From positions 1-45,884 of IMG/VR virus record IMGVR_UViG_3300030380_001336: a stretch of 45,884 nt of DNA; one strand, given 5' to 3'. Source of the DNA: a virus. Within the stretch, counting starts at the first letter, position 1; each line of letters starts with the position of its first letter. The notes under the pieces were generated by a model. It ran no database searches. It saw nothing but the letters and a program-made list of their open reading frames with translations, and was not told the DNA's origin. Below, piece after piece: positions 30,122 through 38,149 of this stretch. The translations under genes and the position numbers were made by a program.

Positions 30122-30577
30122 CTAAATCCTCCAAATAACTTTTATTCTGTTCAATGGACATGACAAAAGTTCACCTTTATCACCATTAACAAACACTGTA
30201 TCTAATGCACTTACAACACCAGCAACTAATTTTTTTACTTTGGGTATTTTTACTAATGTAATATCACCAAATGTTGGAACATAATTTTTAGGTTGTGGTT
30301 TTCCTAAAAAATGAGACCAAAAGTTTTTTTCTGTATCGAATTTTCTATAAACACCATCATTACCCACTGCACCTTCTAAAAGTTTATACCCTTTTTCTTC
30401 TGTGTCATATAAACCATTTACAATCTTCATAGGATTTATGCCTGTTTGTGTTTTTACACAATCAGATACAAAACACCAACAATCAGTTTTACCCCATAGA
30501 AATGGCTGTGAGCGATAATATATAAAAGTAATACCTAATCTTTCTTGCCAACCATCAATCTTTAGGCTTTTCCCCAT
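30122..30577 (-). CDS. NlpC/P60-like tail peptidase (GTA gp14-type)
   Basis: 151 aa, ATG 30577. FLWGKTDCWCFVSDCVKTQTGINPM holds the DCxxF motif with candidate catalytic Cys; VPTFGDITLVKIPK and SALDTVFVNGDKGE carry the following strands of the papain-like fold. No clear catalytic His was marked by eye (TFGDI resembles the PGDI segment preceding it). The position between DUF2163-like and J-like genes is exactly that of the GTA g14 peptidase, which locally opens peptidoglycan during DNA entry. Confidence 0.78.
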   Translation of the reverse strand: MGKSLKIDGWQERLGITFIYYRSQPFLWGKTDCWCFVSDCVKTQTGINPMKIVNGLYDTEEKGYKLLEGAVGNDGVYRKFDTEKNFWSHFLGKPQPKNYVPTFGDITLVKIPKVKKLVAGVVSALDTVFVNGDKGELLSCPLNRIKVIWRI

Positions 30578-31122
30578 ATTATTTCCTTATCTTGTAATGT
30601 GGCTACAAATCTTAAACTTGTGTCATTTGCATGACTTGTTTGTTGGTCTTCGTTTGTATATCGCCTTGATGATGATTGCTCTAACAGTATTAATCTGCTT
30701 TCTACTTTCATGGATACTGTAGATGTAGTTCCTGTCTCTGCAATCTCTACATTATCAGCTAATCCAGAAAAAATCTTAAAAGAACCAGTTACAGCATTAC
30801 TATCACCAAGAAATCCAAGATGAACTACAACAAGCATACCTTGAAACTCTTCTGTAATAAGTGAACCTAATAATGTTGAAGGAACACCAGATAAAGTAAG
30901 TGTAATACCAGTTGCTTTTACTTCTTCACTTTCCTCAACTATAGAAATGCCAAGAAATTGACCAGCACCAGAATATGTTTCACTATCAACAGTAATATCA
31001 CCATGTCCTGTCCATAATCTCAATGTACCACCAGAAGGAAATGGTAATTTTACAGCCAAAAAAGGTTTAACTAATTCATCATCTAAAAGGTTTGAAACTG
31101 CTGTACTTAATGTTCTGGTCAT
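30562..31122 (-). CDS. Baseplate hub protein, DUF2163-like (GTA gp13-type)
   Basis: 186 aa, ATG 31122. AVKLPFPSGGTLRLWTGHGDITVDSETYSGAGQFLGIS, EEVKATGITLTLSGVPSTLLGSL, then SRLILLEQSSSRRYTNEDQQTSHANDTSLRFVATLQDKEIIWG. The tail ending in SRRYTxEDQ...DTSLxFVxxLQDKEIxWG is a strong marker of this tail-tip family in marine and alphaproteobacterial phages. Overlaps of 4-16 nt to neighbours fit the GTA g12-g13-g14-g15 order. Confidence 0.83.
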   Translation of the reverse strand: MTRTLSTAVSNLLDDELVKPFLAVKLPFPSGGTLRLWTGHGDITVDSETYSGAGQFLGISIVEESEEVKATGITLTLSGVPSTLLGSLITEEFQGMLVVVHLGFLGDSNAVTGSFKIFSGLADNVEIAETGTTSTVSMKVESRLILLEQSSSRRYTNEDQQTSHANDTSLRFVATLQDKEIIWGKA

Positions 31123-31742
31123 ACAGCTTCACTACAACTAAATGTAAAACCATACAAAGATGCTTGGTCTGCATCCCACCCAGCAACTTCGGTATCTAAT
31201 CTGAATACACCTTTTGCTCCAGATATTACTACAGTTGCACCTTGATTATGTACTGCCCTAATTTGTGGCTCTATATCAACATTAACATTTGTTGATGACT
31301 TTGTTGCATCATTTACAACTATATGTAAATCGTTAGCTATAGAAATGTAATCACCAGCTTTTAAAACAACACCACTACCCTCATTGTAGCCAGTTGTAGA
31401 TAATCTTGTATCGCCAACAGCAGTTGCTGAAGCCAACGTAATACTTCCAGTACCACTCCCTTGTTTGCTACCATCTGGGTCTCCAAGTAAAAATGTTCCA
31501 GAGCGACCTCTTAACTTTGCAAAAAAAGCTGTCCAATTACCAGCATCTGCTCTTTTTACAGGAGGTAATGTCAATGTTGCTCTCCAAAAACTGTAACCAG
31601 CAAATAATTGTACTTGCTGTTTGCCAGTAAATGGACTTTCAGTAATAGCACTTCTTCTTTCTAATTCAAAACGACTTGTTTGAAAATTAGATGGTGATGT
31701 AGGTAAAGATAATGGATATGAAACAGTATAATTTAATGCCAT
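31119..31742 (-). CDS. Minor (distal) tail protein
   Basis: 207 aa, ATG 31742 overlapping the tape-measure stop. SRFELERRSAITESPFTGKQQVQLFAGYSFWRATLTLPPVKRADAGNWTAFFAKLRGRSGTFLLGDPDG is the pattern of distal-tail proteins that follow tape measures in many siphoviruses. The later part (TRLSTTGYNEGSGVVLKAGDYISI) is beta-rich. It likely forms the ring joining tail tube and baseplate. Confidence 0.82.
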   Translation of the reverse strand: MALNYTVSYPLSLPTSPSNFQTSRFELERRSAITESPFTGKQQVQLFAGYSFWRATLTLPPVKRADAGNWTAFFAKLRGRSGTFLLGDPDGSKQGSGTGSITLASATAVGDTRLSTTGYNEGSGVVLKAGDYISIANDLHIVVNDATKSSTNVNVDIEPQIRAVHNQGATVVISGAKGVFRLDTEVAGWDADQASLYGFTFSCSEAV

Positions 31743-33730
31743 TATGCCAATGCAGTAGCAAAGCTACCACCCCTTCTTTTTGCTTCTAATAATGATGAAA
31801 TCGTGTCTTGTTTAATTACTGGTAAAAGATTTATTATTTCTGCTCTTACTGTTTGAGAAACTCCAGCATCAACATTGATTGTTTGATTTACAACAGTAGA
31901 ACCACCACTTAAACCACGAGTATTCATATTATTCATTATTGTACCACCAGTACTAGGAACAAACAACTCTGCACCTCTTTCTCCAACTATTGTTGGTCTA
32001 CCTTTTTGAACACGACCACCACCAGCAAAAGCATCTATTTGTGGTGTACCACCACCACCAGTAAATAATCCAATTATATTATCAAATATATCAGCACCAG
32101 AAGCAGTTGGTGCAGAAGTACCAAATATTTGATTTTTAATCTTATTAAATACTGTTAATTGTAAAATAGTTCTCTGTAAATCTTTAAGGAACATTGACAT
32201 TGCTGACCTAATACCATCAAAGTTTTTAGTTGTGCCATCCAATAAATCAGCAGTAGCATCAGTAATTCTATCAAATGCTTGTATAGAAGTATCTCTTAAT
32301 TCATTTTCTATTGCCTTTAATCTTTTTGCTTCCTCTTCTCTTACTCTTCTACCTTCTTTTATTCTTTCTAATTTACTAACTTGTATTCCTTTTTCAAATT
32401 CATCAGCTAAAAGTTGTTTTTGTTTTAATTCAGCAATCTGTGATAATTGCCTACCATGCAAAAATGTTCTAGTTTTTGCTTCTCCTTGTATTAATTTTAT
32501 TTGAAATGGTAAAAGTTTTTTTGAAAAATGCTCTACTGCAATTGCATCTTCTTTTCTTGTAATAGTTAATTGTTTTGTGTTTGCAATTAATTTATTGTTT
32601 GCATCAATAATTGCTTCTGTTTGTGCAATTTGCTCTTCTATTGCTTTTAAAGAATTTTCTAAAGAGGTAGCATTACCTCTAAACAAATCTAATATACTTA
32701 AACTTGACTCTTTATCAAAGGCATCTCCTTTTAGAGCATCACCTAATTTTTTAAAAAAACTTAATGACTGGTCTTGTATTTTTTTATTTAATAATAATTG
32801 TTTTGTTCTTAATTTAGTTAATTCAATATTTAACTTTATGTTTTGTTCTAGTAAAAAATTACTGTCTTTTAAATCTTTATCAGAACTTCTGAATGTTTTA
32901 AATATAGATAAAAATTCTTTAATGCTTTCAACAGCATTAACAAATCCTCTAACTATTTTTGCTAATATTGGTATTAATGGTTCCATTACTAATACACCAA
33001 GCTCTTGAAGTGCTGACGATAATGCTTTTGTAGTATTAGCAAAACTATCAGATGTATTAATTGCATCATTATGTGCATCAGTTGTTCCATTAATAATAAG
33101 ATTTAATCTTGCTTGTACTTTTTCGGCATTCGTTACTTCTTTCATTGATTTTGTTATGCCCATACGATTAAGTTCTTGTTTCAATGTTGCTTCAGTAATA
33201 ACAACACCAAATCTTCTAACAGTTTCATGGTTTCCTACTATGGCACTTTGGAAAGCTCTCATAGTCTCTTCATCAGAAGCATTGTTGAATGATGCGACAT
33301 CAACTGCTAGTTTTGTTAATTGAACAGAAAGTTTTGATGCTTCATCTCTTGCAAATCCCATTGGAACAAAAGTATCTTGAACTGATGAACCCATATTCAC
33401 AAGTTGTGAGGTTGAACGACCTACAGCATCTCCAAATGTTTCTAATTCATCTCTAACAGAACCAAAATTGTTACCAAACACAACTTTTGCTTTTGAAGTT
33501 TGTTCTTGAACATCACTTGCTAAAGTAACCAAAGAACGACCAAATTGAACAGCACCAATAGCAATAACAGCACCTATAGCACCTTTAACACCAGTAGCCA
33601 TTGTCTTGAAACTTCTGTCTATACTCTTGGTTGCTTTCTGTGTCTGGTTTTGGATTTTACTTAAATCTCTTTTAAACTCAGACATATCTGAGCGAATTTT
33701 AATTAATAATTCGTCAACTGTGGTAGCCAT
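31742..33730 (-). CDS. Tape measure protein
   Basis: 662 aa, ATG 33730 overlapping the chaperone stop as TAATG. An N-terminal coiled coil (DMSEFKRDLSKIQNQTQKATKSI) leads into the TMP domain (GFARDEASKLSVQLTKLAVDVASFNNASDEE, AIVGNHETVRRFGVVITEATLKQEL), hydrophobic stretches near 45-60 and 240-280, long helical repeats and a C-terminal FAGGGRVQKGRPTIVGERGAE typical of lambda-type tape measures. By the usual rule it would set a tail of about 0.1 micrometre. Confidence 0.94.
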   Translation of the reverse strand: MATTVDELLIKIRSDMSEFKRDLSKIQNQTQKATKSIDRSFKTMATGVKGAIGAVIAIGAVQFGRSLVTLASDVQEQTSKAKVVFGNNFGSVRDELETFGDAVGRSTSQLVNMGSSVQDTFVPMGFARDEASKLSVQLTKLAVDVASFNNASDEETMRAFQSAIVGNHETVRRFGVVITEATLKQELNRMGITKSMKEVTNAEKVQARLNLIINGTTDAHNDAINTSDSFANTTKALSSALQELGVLVMEPLIPILAKIVRGFVNAVESIKEFLSIFKTFRSSDKDLKDSNFLLEQNIKLNIELTKLRTKQLLLNKKIQDQSLSFFKKLGDALKGDAFDKESSLSILDLFRGNATSLENSLKAIEEQIAQTEAIIDANNKLIANTKQLTITRKEDAIAVEHFSKKLLPFQIKLIQGEAKTRTFLHGRQLSQIAELKQKQLLADEFEKGIQVSKLERIKEGRRVREEEAKRLKAIENELRDTSIQAFDRITDATADLLDGTTKNFDGIRSAMSMFLKDLQRTILQLTVFNKIKNQIFGTSAPTASGADIFDNIIGLFTGGGGTPQIDAFAGGGRVQKGRPTIVGERGAELFVPSTGGTIMNNMNTRGLSGGSTVVNQTINVDAGVSQTVRAEIINLLPVIKQDTISSLLEAKRRGGSFATALA

Positions 33731-33900
33731 TAGTCTGGGTATAACTCCTTCAATTCTTCTAGTTCATCTTTTGTCATAGGCTTATTATCTTCTGCTCCAT
33801 GAAACTTCCTAAATCCTTCTATTGCTGAATAAAACTCAGCAAAACTACAATTCCAAAAAACATCTGGTTGCATCTGCATTGAACCCAGACCTAAACTCAT
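33730..33900 (-). CDS. Tail assembly chaperone C-terminal part (TAC_6-like), likely made by frameshift
   Basis: ATG 33900 gives a 56-aa reading, but the frame is open upstream to the slippery site and continues from the preceding gene as a 183-aa -1 fusion (33730-34280). The sequence has PWDNFMSLGLGSMQM, FWNCSFAEFYSAIEGFRK, PMTKDELEELKELYPD: the AFWAMTPxEL...PMxRxEL..L..FPD plan of the DUF2376/TAC_6 GTA-type chaperone. It assists loading of tail tube on the tape measure. Whether it is also translated alone is open. Confidence 0.8.
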   Translation of the reverse strand: MSLGLGSMQMQPDVFWNCSFAEFYSAIEGFRKFHGAEDNKPMTKDELEELKELYPD

Positions 33901-33911
33901 AAAATTATCCC

Positions 33912-33957
33912 AAGGAAGTTTCTCTAACTTGCTTCGGCTACTACTTCCTTTTTTTTT
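33912..33957 (-). other. Programmed -1 frameshift site in tail chaperone genes
   Basis: On the minus strand nine A (33957-33949) then G give the dnaX-type heptamer A AAA AAG (33954-33948) in frame with codons 109-111 of the first chaperone. A -1 slip reads GGA AGT AGT AGC and enters the second frame with no stop. AAGGAAGT (33950-33943) can pair perfectly with ACTTCCTT (33919-33912) across a 23-nt loop; it starts inside the heptamer, so it may not be the stimulatory structure. Confidence 0.85.
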
Positions 33958-34280
33958 GCATCATCACTATCTGGATTAAGTGCATTGCTTATAATATCGC
34001 TAACAATTTTAAAACAATGCATTGTGCCACTATCCCATACTAATTTTAAAACATCATTTTGAGACATATCATTACCACCACCTCTAATAACTGGTGTTAT
34101 AATAGTTCCCATCTCATTTAAGGTTAATCCACCATCAGATAATCTTTGAGCAATTTGTAGTAACCCCATATTCATTGATGTTTCTATTTTCATCATAGCA
34201 TCAAGAGTAACTTTACCTTTATATTCTTTCTCACCAAGTTTGATTGAGATTTCTCCCCTTTTGGGGTTTATATCTGTCAT
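33924..34280 (-). CDS. Tail assembly chaperone, TAC_11/GTA gp10-like
   Basis: 118 aa, ATG 34280. NPKRGEISIKLGEKEYKGKVTLDAMMKIETSMNMGLLQIAQRLSDGG..., with a helical rest and a charged end (DDAKKKEVVAEAS), matches the GTA_gp10/TAC_11 pattern (NPxRGE...lTxxAlxxIE...Gl.ql..rL). It is made as the short form and, by -1 shift near its end, as the fused long form, as in lambda gpG/gpGT. Confidence 0.85.
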   Translation of the reverse strand: MTDINPKRGEISIKLGEKEYKGKVTLDAMMKIETSMNMGLLQIAQRLSDGGLTLNEMGTIITPVIRGGGNDMSQNDVLKLVWDSGTMHCFKIVSDIISNALNPDSDDAKKKEVVAEAS

Positions 34281-34282
34281 AT

Positions 34283-34534
34283 TTATGACTCCTCTGTTGT
34301 CTCCTCTTCAATGGTTTCTTCAATTGGCTCATTTGAACCAACATGAATTGCTAAAAATTCATCTCTAGAATTTTCAACATCTGTGACTTCATATTCTTTA
34401 CCATCACAACTAATTTTATCACCAGCTTTTACTTTGGTCTTTACTGGCACATTAAATACAGTAACCTCTCCTGTATTCATCATGCCAGTTGCAGAACCAC
34501 TTTTTAGCTGGATATTAACTTCACTCCAAGCCAT
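34283..34534 (-). CDS. Small tail-region protein
   Basis: 83 aa, ATG 34534. WSEVNIQLKSGSATGMMNTGEVTVFNVPVKTKVKAGDKISCDGKEYEVTDVEN is a small beta-barrel-like unit, and the final 14 residues are very acidic (EPIEETIEEETTEES). It lies between tail-tube and chaperone genes. Possibly a tube-associated or head-tail joining factor; no family assigned. Confidence 0.68.
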   Translation of the reverse strand: MAWSEVNIQLKSGSATGMMNTGEVTVFNVPVKTKVKAGDKISCDGKEYEVTDVENSRDEFLAIHVGSNEPIEETIEEETTEES

Positions 34535-34544
34535 TATTCACTCC

Positions 34545-34949
34545 TTATGCAGATGAGAATGATATTGAGCCACTTGATTCTAATGTTATAGAATAAGTAA
34601 CTTCGCCATTATATTCGCCAGAGAACTCTAAACTGGCAATCATAAATGAACCAGCATAAGTTCCTAAATCTGGAATTATAATGTTATAGCTTTTAAATGT
34701 TGATGCATTAAATGCTGTTCTGATTGTCTGTTCAGCAGTGCTATCTGTAAATACTCCAGAACCACTTACTGAAATAGAAGATGTTCCAGCTTGTGCTAAT
34801 AACTTTCTAGTCTGTCCATCATCTTTGTTTGTGATATCAACAGCTTCATCATTTAATGTTATTGATGTAGACCTTAGACCACCAATGGTTGTCATCGTTC
34901 CACTAATATCAACTTTTAACAGTAATGCTCCACCTCTTTGTGCCACCAT
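34545..34949 (-). CDS. Major tail (tube) protein, TP901-1-like
   Basis: 134 aa, ATG 34949. GGALLLKVDISGTMTTIGGLRSTSITLNDEAVDITNKDDGQTRKLLAQAGTSSISVSGSGVF is the classic Phage_tail_2 opening; later FMIASLEFSGEYNGEVTYSITLESSG. It polymerises into the tail tube. The length and position (after tail terminator, before chaperones) are as expected for GTA-like tails. Confidence 0.92.
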   Translation of the reverse strand: MVAQRGGALLLKVDISGTMTTIGGLRSTSITLNDEAVDITNKDDGQTRKLLAQAGTSSISVSGSGVFTDSTAEQTIRTAFNASTFKSYNIIIPDLGTYAGSFMIASLEFSGEYNGEVTYSITLESSGSISFSSA

Positions 34950-34963
34950 ATTTTTACTCCTGT

Positions 34964-35377
34964 TTAATTATCAAATACTACGGCACGAAATCTTATGATG
35001 CCATGTCGAGTTATACCATCGTTTTCAAGTAAAGTTCTCGCAAACTCATGTCTGATTTGAACTAAACTTGCTCCTGTAACACTTATAGCAACATTATGTA
35101 ATAAAGTATAGATTTGAGACATAATATTTTTTATTTCTTTTCTACCTCTATACTGTGACCATACATGAATGGTTAAAGTGTGTTCATGTGCATCTACATC
35201 TTTTGCACCCATTGGAATGGCTGTTTCTTCGCCAATAACTACATAAGGATAAGCAGTTCCCTCTGGAACATCATCAAATACTTTGCTTGTAATACTTGTG
35301 CCAGAAACATCTGTCAAAGTACCACCAGTAATTGTAGTAAAAACTGATTGCTGTAATGCAAAACCATGTAATGACAT
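34964..35377 (-). CDS. Tail terminator/completion protein (DUF3168)
   Basis: 137 aa, ATG 35377. FDDVPEGTAYPYVVIGEETAIPMGAKDVDAHEHTLTIHVWSQYRGRKEIKNIMSQIYTLLHN is the DUF3168 pattern; it ends GIIRFRAVVF. Such proteins cap the tail tube and join it to the head. Position between the gp10-like gene and tube gene is canonical. Confidence 0.92.
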   Translation of the reverse strand: MSLHGFALQQSVFTTITGGTLTDVSGTSITSKVFDDVPEGTAYPYVVIGEETAIPMGAKDVDAHEHTLTIHVWSQYRGRKEIKNIMSQIYTLLHNVAISVTGASLVQIRHEFARTLLENDGITRHGIIRFRAVVFDN

Positions 35378-35793
35378 TATTTTATATTCCTAAACCTTGC
35401 CTTAATTTTATTTCTATTTTGCTCCAATGATGGTTGCATAAATGGTCTTGCACTCATTGTTGATGTTCCAAATTCTAAAAAACTAGAATACTCTGCATTG
35501 CTTTGAATCTCACCACCCATTCCATCAGAATAAATCTTTGTTCTAATATGACTTTTTAAATATCCTGTATCGGTTGCTGGATATGCACCATCAGCACTGG
35601 CTGTATGTGTTCTTCTGGGGTTGTACTTTTCATAAACTTCGCCCTGTCCACCAGCACTTATGCCTTCTATTACTGTATTTAAAACATCATAAACTGACCT
35701 ATCAACAGCTTCTTTAAATTTTCTTTGCACTTTATTTTCATACTGTTTGTATTTTGGATTTTTAGAAATTACCTTAACATTAACTTTAGTCAT
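35377..35793 (-). CDS. HK97 gp10-like head-tail/tail completion protein
   Basis: 138 aa, ATG 35793. NTVIEGISAGGQGEVYEKYNPRRTHTASADGAYPATDTGYLKSHI, EIQSNAEYSSFLEFGTSTMSARPFMQPSLEQN; the YxxxLEFGTxxMxARPFMxPA motif is diagnostic for HK97-gp10_like. It probably acts in head-tail joining or tail completion. Confidence 0.9.
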   Translation of the reverse strand: MTKVNVKVISKNPKYKQYENKVQRKFKEAVDRSVYDVLNTVIEGISAGGQGEVYEKYNPRRTHTASADGAYPATDTGYLKSHIRTKIYSDGMGGEIQSNAEYSSFLEFGTSTMSARPFMQPSLEQNRNKIKARFRNIK

Positions 35794-36131
35794 TATGTCG
35801 CTACTCCTTCAACACATTGAATATTAAGATATTTATTTCTATCGTTAACATTTAAAACTCTTTTAATGTTGAATGTTCTTGTTGTATTACTGTCTGGTCT
35901 AAATTGTATTCTATTCTTATGGCTTACGTCAGTTCTATATCTAATCTTTATTATATGAGTTATGTTTTCTTCTAACTGGTCTCCAAATAGTTTCTCTGAG
36001 CCAGTTTTTGGAATAATCTGTCCAAATGTTTGAAAACTATCGCTAAAACTAACAGCTTGTGAACCACCCCCATCAGATGTTCTGCTTTGTGTTTGAAAGA
36101 ACAATCTTCTGTTCATTTTGCCTATAGTCAT
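35793..36131 (-). CDS. Head closure/head-tail joining protein
   Basis: 112 aa, ATG 36131 overlapping the previous stop as ATGA. GKMNRRLFFQTQSRTSDGGGSQAVSFSDSFQTFGQIIPKTGSEKLFGDQLEENITHIIKIRYRTDV, with DRNKYLNIQCVEG at the end. This is the Phage_H_T_join/SPP1 gp16-like pattern of a stopper protein. It seals DNA in the head and accepts the tail. Confidence 0.9.
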   Translation of the reverse strand: MTIGKMNRRLFFQTQSRTSDGGGSQAVSFSDSFQTFGQIIPKTGSEKLFGDQLEENITHIIKIRYRTDVSHKNRIQFRPDSNTTRTFNIKRVLNVNDRNKYLNIQCVEGVAT

Positions 36132-36793
36132 CTATATCTACCACTAGCTCCAAAGTATGAATTTGAAAATTGTACAAGCCTAAATGGATTTAGTAAATTT
36201 TTTAATGATTGTGGTAATCTTGGATTTCCAGTTTCAAGCTCACCTCTATGCTCATAATTGAATGTAATATATTGCAACATAGCTAGTCGCAAGGCTTCTG
36301 GAACACTAGCACCAGTTGCACCATATCCAGCTATATATGTAACCTCAACAGCATTTCCTACCCTTAGAGCAGTTGGAAATGTCTCTCCTGTTCTTAAAAT
36401 TATCCTTGCTGGTTCTCTTACTGTATCAACATAATACTTTGATGATGCAAAGGTGCTTTCTGTATCGCTATCGTCATAATATTTAACACTAGAAACTGAA
36501 ACTACTGGTGGTCTTGGTAATTCAATATATCTTTTTCTTAAAGTTAGGTCTGGACCTGTCCTTAATCCTTCATGCAATGGTATATCATATTCGTCTATGC
36601 TATCAATACTCATCTTTAATGTTCTATTGATTAATGCTCTGCCTGTGTAGTTTTCTACAAAATTTGTAGATGCCAGAATAAGATTTTTGATAACTCTTGT
36701 ATCTACTTGTTCATCTAATCTTAAATACTCTACTGTTTCTGAAAAAGATACAGCATCATCATTTGCTTCTGTAACTACACTTATCCCAGCCAT
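36128..36793 (-). CDS. Head-tail connector (gp6/adaptor-like)
   Basis: 221 aa, ATG 36793. SFSETVEYLRLDEQVDTRVIKNLILASTNFVENYTGRALINRTLKM, then YIELPRPPVVSVSSVKYYDD, and ALRLAMLQYITFNYEHRGE. This is the phage connector (phiE125 gp8/HK97 gp6) pattern: the first helices dock onto the portal. It is the first head-completion gene after the appendage block. Confidence 0.9.
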   Translation of the reverse strand: MAGISVVTEANDDAVSFSETVEYLRLDEQVDTRVIKNLILASTNFVENYTGRALINRTLKMSIDSIDEYDIPLHEGLRTGPDLTLRKRYIELPRPPVVSVSSVKYYDDSDTESTFASSKYYVDTVREPARIILRTGETFPTALRVGNAVEVTYIAGYGATGASVPEALRLAMLQYITFNYEHRGELETGNPRLPQSLKNLLNPFRLVQFSNSYFGASGRYR

Positions 36794-37008
36794 TATTTTT
36801 TCCTTTTTGTATCTCCGATTTCAGCTACGTTAAAATTATCAGATTTTTCTAATTTTTCTAGTTTTTCTTGTAATTCTTTTATTAACATATTTGCTAATCT
36901 TAAATCTGCACCTTTTTGTATTGCATCATTCATGGCTCTATCTCTTTGTTCTACTATTTCTTGTACAATCGCTTGATGTACTTTTTGGTCTATCTTTTGA
37001 TTTTCCAT
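36793..37008 (-). CDS. Small coiled-coil protein
   Basis: 71 aa, ATG 37008, overlapping the connector start by one base. Nearly all helical and charged (QAIVQEIVEQRDRAMNDAIQKGADLRLANMLIKELQEKLEKLEKSD), with a Lys-rich end. It lies between fibre-block and connector genes. It might be an oligomerisation or scaffold-type helper; no family. Confidence 0.7.
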   Translation of the reverse strand: MENQKIDQKVHQAIVQEIVEQRDRAMNDAIQKGADLRLANMLIKELQEKLEKLEKSDNFNVAEIGDTKRKK

Positions 37009-37017
37009 TTTTACTCC

Positions 37018-37248
37018 TTACAGTTTATCCATTTCGGTTTTTATTTGTGTCCAAGTAATACCAAAGTCTTTTGGGTCATTACTTAAAATAGAAGTATCAC
37101 TTTTATCAACCCCAGTAATTTTATTAAATCTTTCTAAAAATTCTGTTTCATTTGTTGGTGTAGAACCATTAACACACCAACTATTTATATTTAAATTTTG
37201 TAATGCTTCTACAAATTTATTTTTTGTTTCTTTTGTTGGTTCTGACAT
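37018..37248 (-). CDS. Small appendage-block protein
   Basis: 76 aa, ATG 37248 overlapping the previous stop as TAATG. Helical: KNKFVEALQNLNINSWCVNGSTPTNETEFLERFNKITGVD, then FGITWTQIKTEMDKL. Marine phages often carry proteins of this size next to fibre genes. Function unknown. Confidence 0.65.
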   Translation of the reverse strand: MSEPTKETKNKFVEALQNLNINSWCVNGSTPTNETEFLERFNKITGVDKSDTSILSNDPKDFGITWTQIKTEMDKL

Positions 37249-37964
37249 TAGGCTTTTATCTCCATAACTGTTATACTATGTGTTCCTCTTCCACTAGCAG
37301 TGCCTTGTGATGGGTGGTTAATATATTGAATGGAACTATTAGCACTAGAGCCTTGTTGAATTTTATAAGTAAGTTGATTTGTTGAAGGTGAAGTATCCAC
37401 ATAACTAAAAGATATTGGTGCAGGCAAGGTATGAACACTATCACCACTAAAATACTCATCACTATTCCAAAAACCATCATCTCTTATAAAATTACTATCG
37501 CCATCATCAACTGCACCAATAACAGCACTATTACCACCACCACTTGTTTCTTCTCTATAAAGTCTAAACCCACCATTAGGATTTGAACCTTGTCCATATT
37601 GCACATAACCAGTAACAAATATCTTGTTACTTGTTGCTGTAGGAGTAATATTAACAGTTAGTCCATTGATATTAGTCCAAGCATTAGCACTAGCATTATA
37701 AAGCATTTGTAGATTTGAATGTGCGTGTTGAATTTGCAATACTGAACCACTAGGCATATTAGCTAGTGCCAATGCACCTAGTTTACTTTGTGATATTGAT
37801 GCACTTGCATTAACCTCTGTGTTTGTTACTGCTCCAGCACCTATCTTTGCATTCGTTACTGCATCATCAGCAACCTTTGCTGTAGTAATGTTGGCATCTG
37901 TAATCTTGGCTGTCGTTACAGCATTATCAGATAAACTTGCAGTTGTTATTTTAGATAGTGCCAT
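37248..37964 (-). CDS. Repeat-containing fibre/spike protein
   Basis: 238 aa, ATG 37964 overlapping the previous stop as TAATG. Residues 1-60 are a beta-repeat (DNAVTTAKITDANITTAKVADDAVTNAKIGAGAVT) shared with the proteins at 38133-39326 and 41629-42648. Residues 75-238 form a globular beta domain (NINGLTVNITPTATSNKIFVTGYVQYG, GFRLYREETSGG, HTLPAPISFSYVDTSPS, GRGTHSITVMEIKA), a C-terminal head seen in phage tail/spike proteins. Likely binds host surface or forms a trimeric knob. Confidence 0.8.
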   Translation of the reverse strand: MALSKITTASLSDNAVTTAKITDANITTAKVADDAVTNAKIGAGAVTNTEVNASASISQSKLGALALANMPSGSVLQIQHAHSNLQMLYNASANAWTNINGLTVNITPTATSNKIFVTGYVQYGQGSNPNGGFRLYREETSGGGNSAVIGAVDDGDSNFIRDDGFWNSDEYFSGDSVHTLPAPISFSYVDTSPSTNQLTYKIQQGSSANSSIQYINHPSQGTASGRGTHSITVMEIKA

Positions 37965-38149
37965 TAATCAGCTTCCTCTATTGTTAGTTCTCCAGCATCA
38001 ACTTGTCGTTTGATTTCAGCATAGTGTGTGTTGCCTTCGTCTAATGGAACAAACATTTCAACACCATCTATTGTAGCTTTAATGCACGAGTTCTTATCGT
38101 CTTGTCCTTTGCCATATTTGGCTGATGTTATATTAAGCCAGTTCTGCAC
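37964..38149 (-). CDS. Small conserved marine-phage protein
   Basis: 61 aa from GTG 38149 (17-nt overlap with the fibre gene upstream). WLNITSAKYGKG...SCIKATIDGVEMFVPLDEGNTHYAEIKRQVDAGELTIEEAD; IKATIDGVxMFVPLDxxNTHYAEIxRQV is a pattern found beside fibre genes in marine cyanophages and pelagiphages. Probably a fibre-associated adaptor; function unproven. Confidence 0.8.
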   Translation of the reverse strand: MQNWLNITSAKYGKGQDDKNSCIKATIDGVEMFVPLDEGNTHYAEIKRQVDAGELTIEEAD

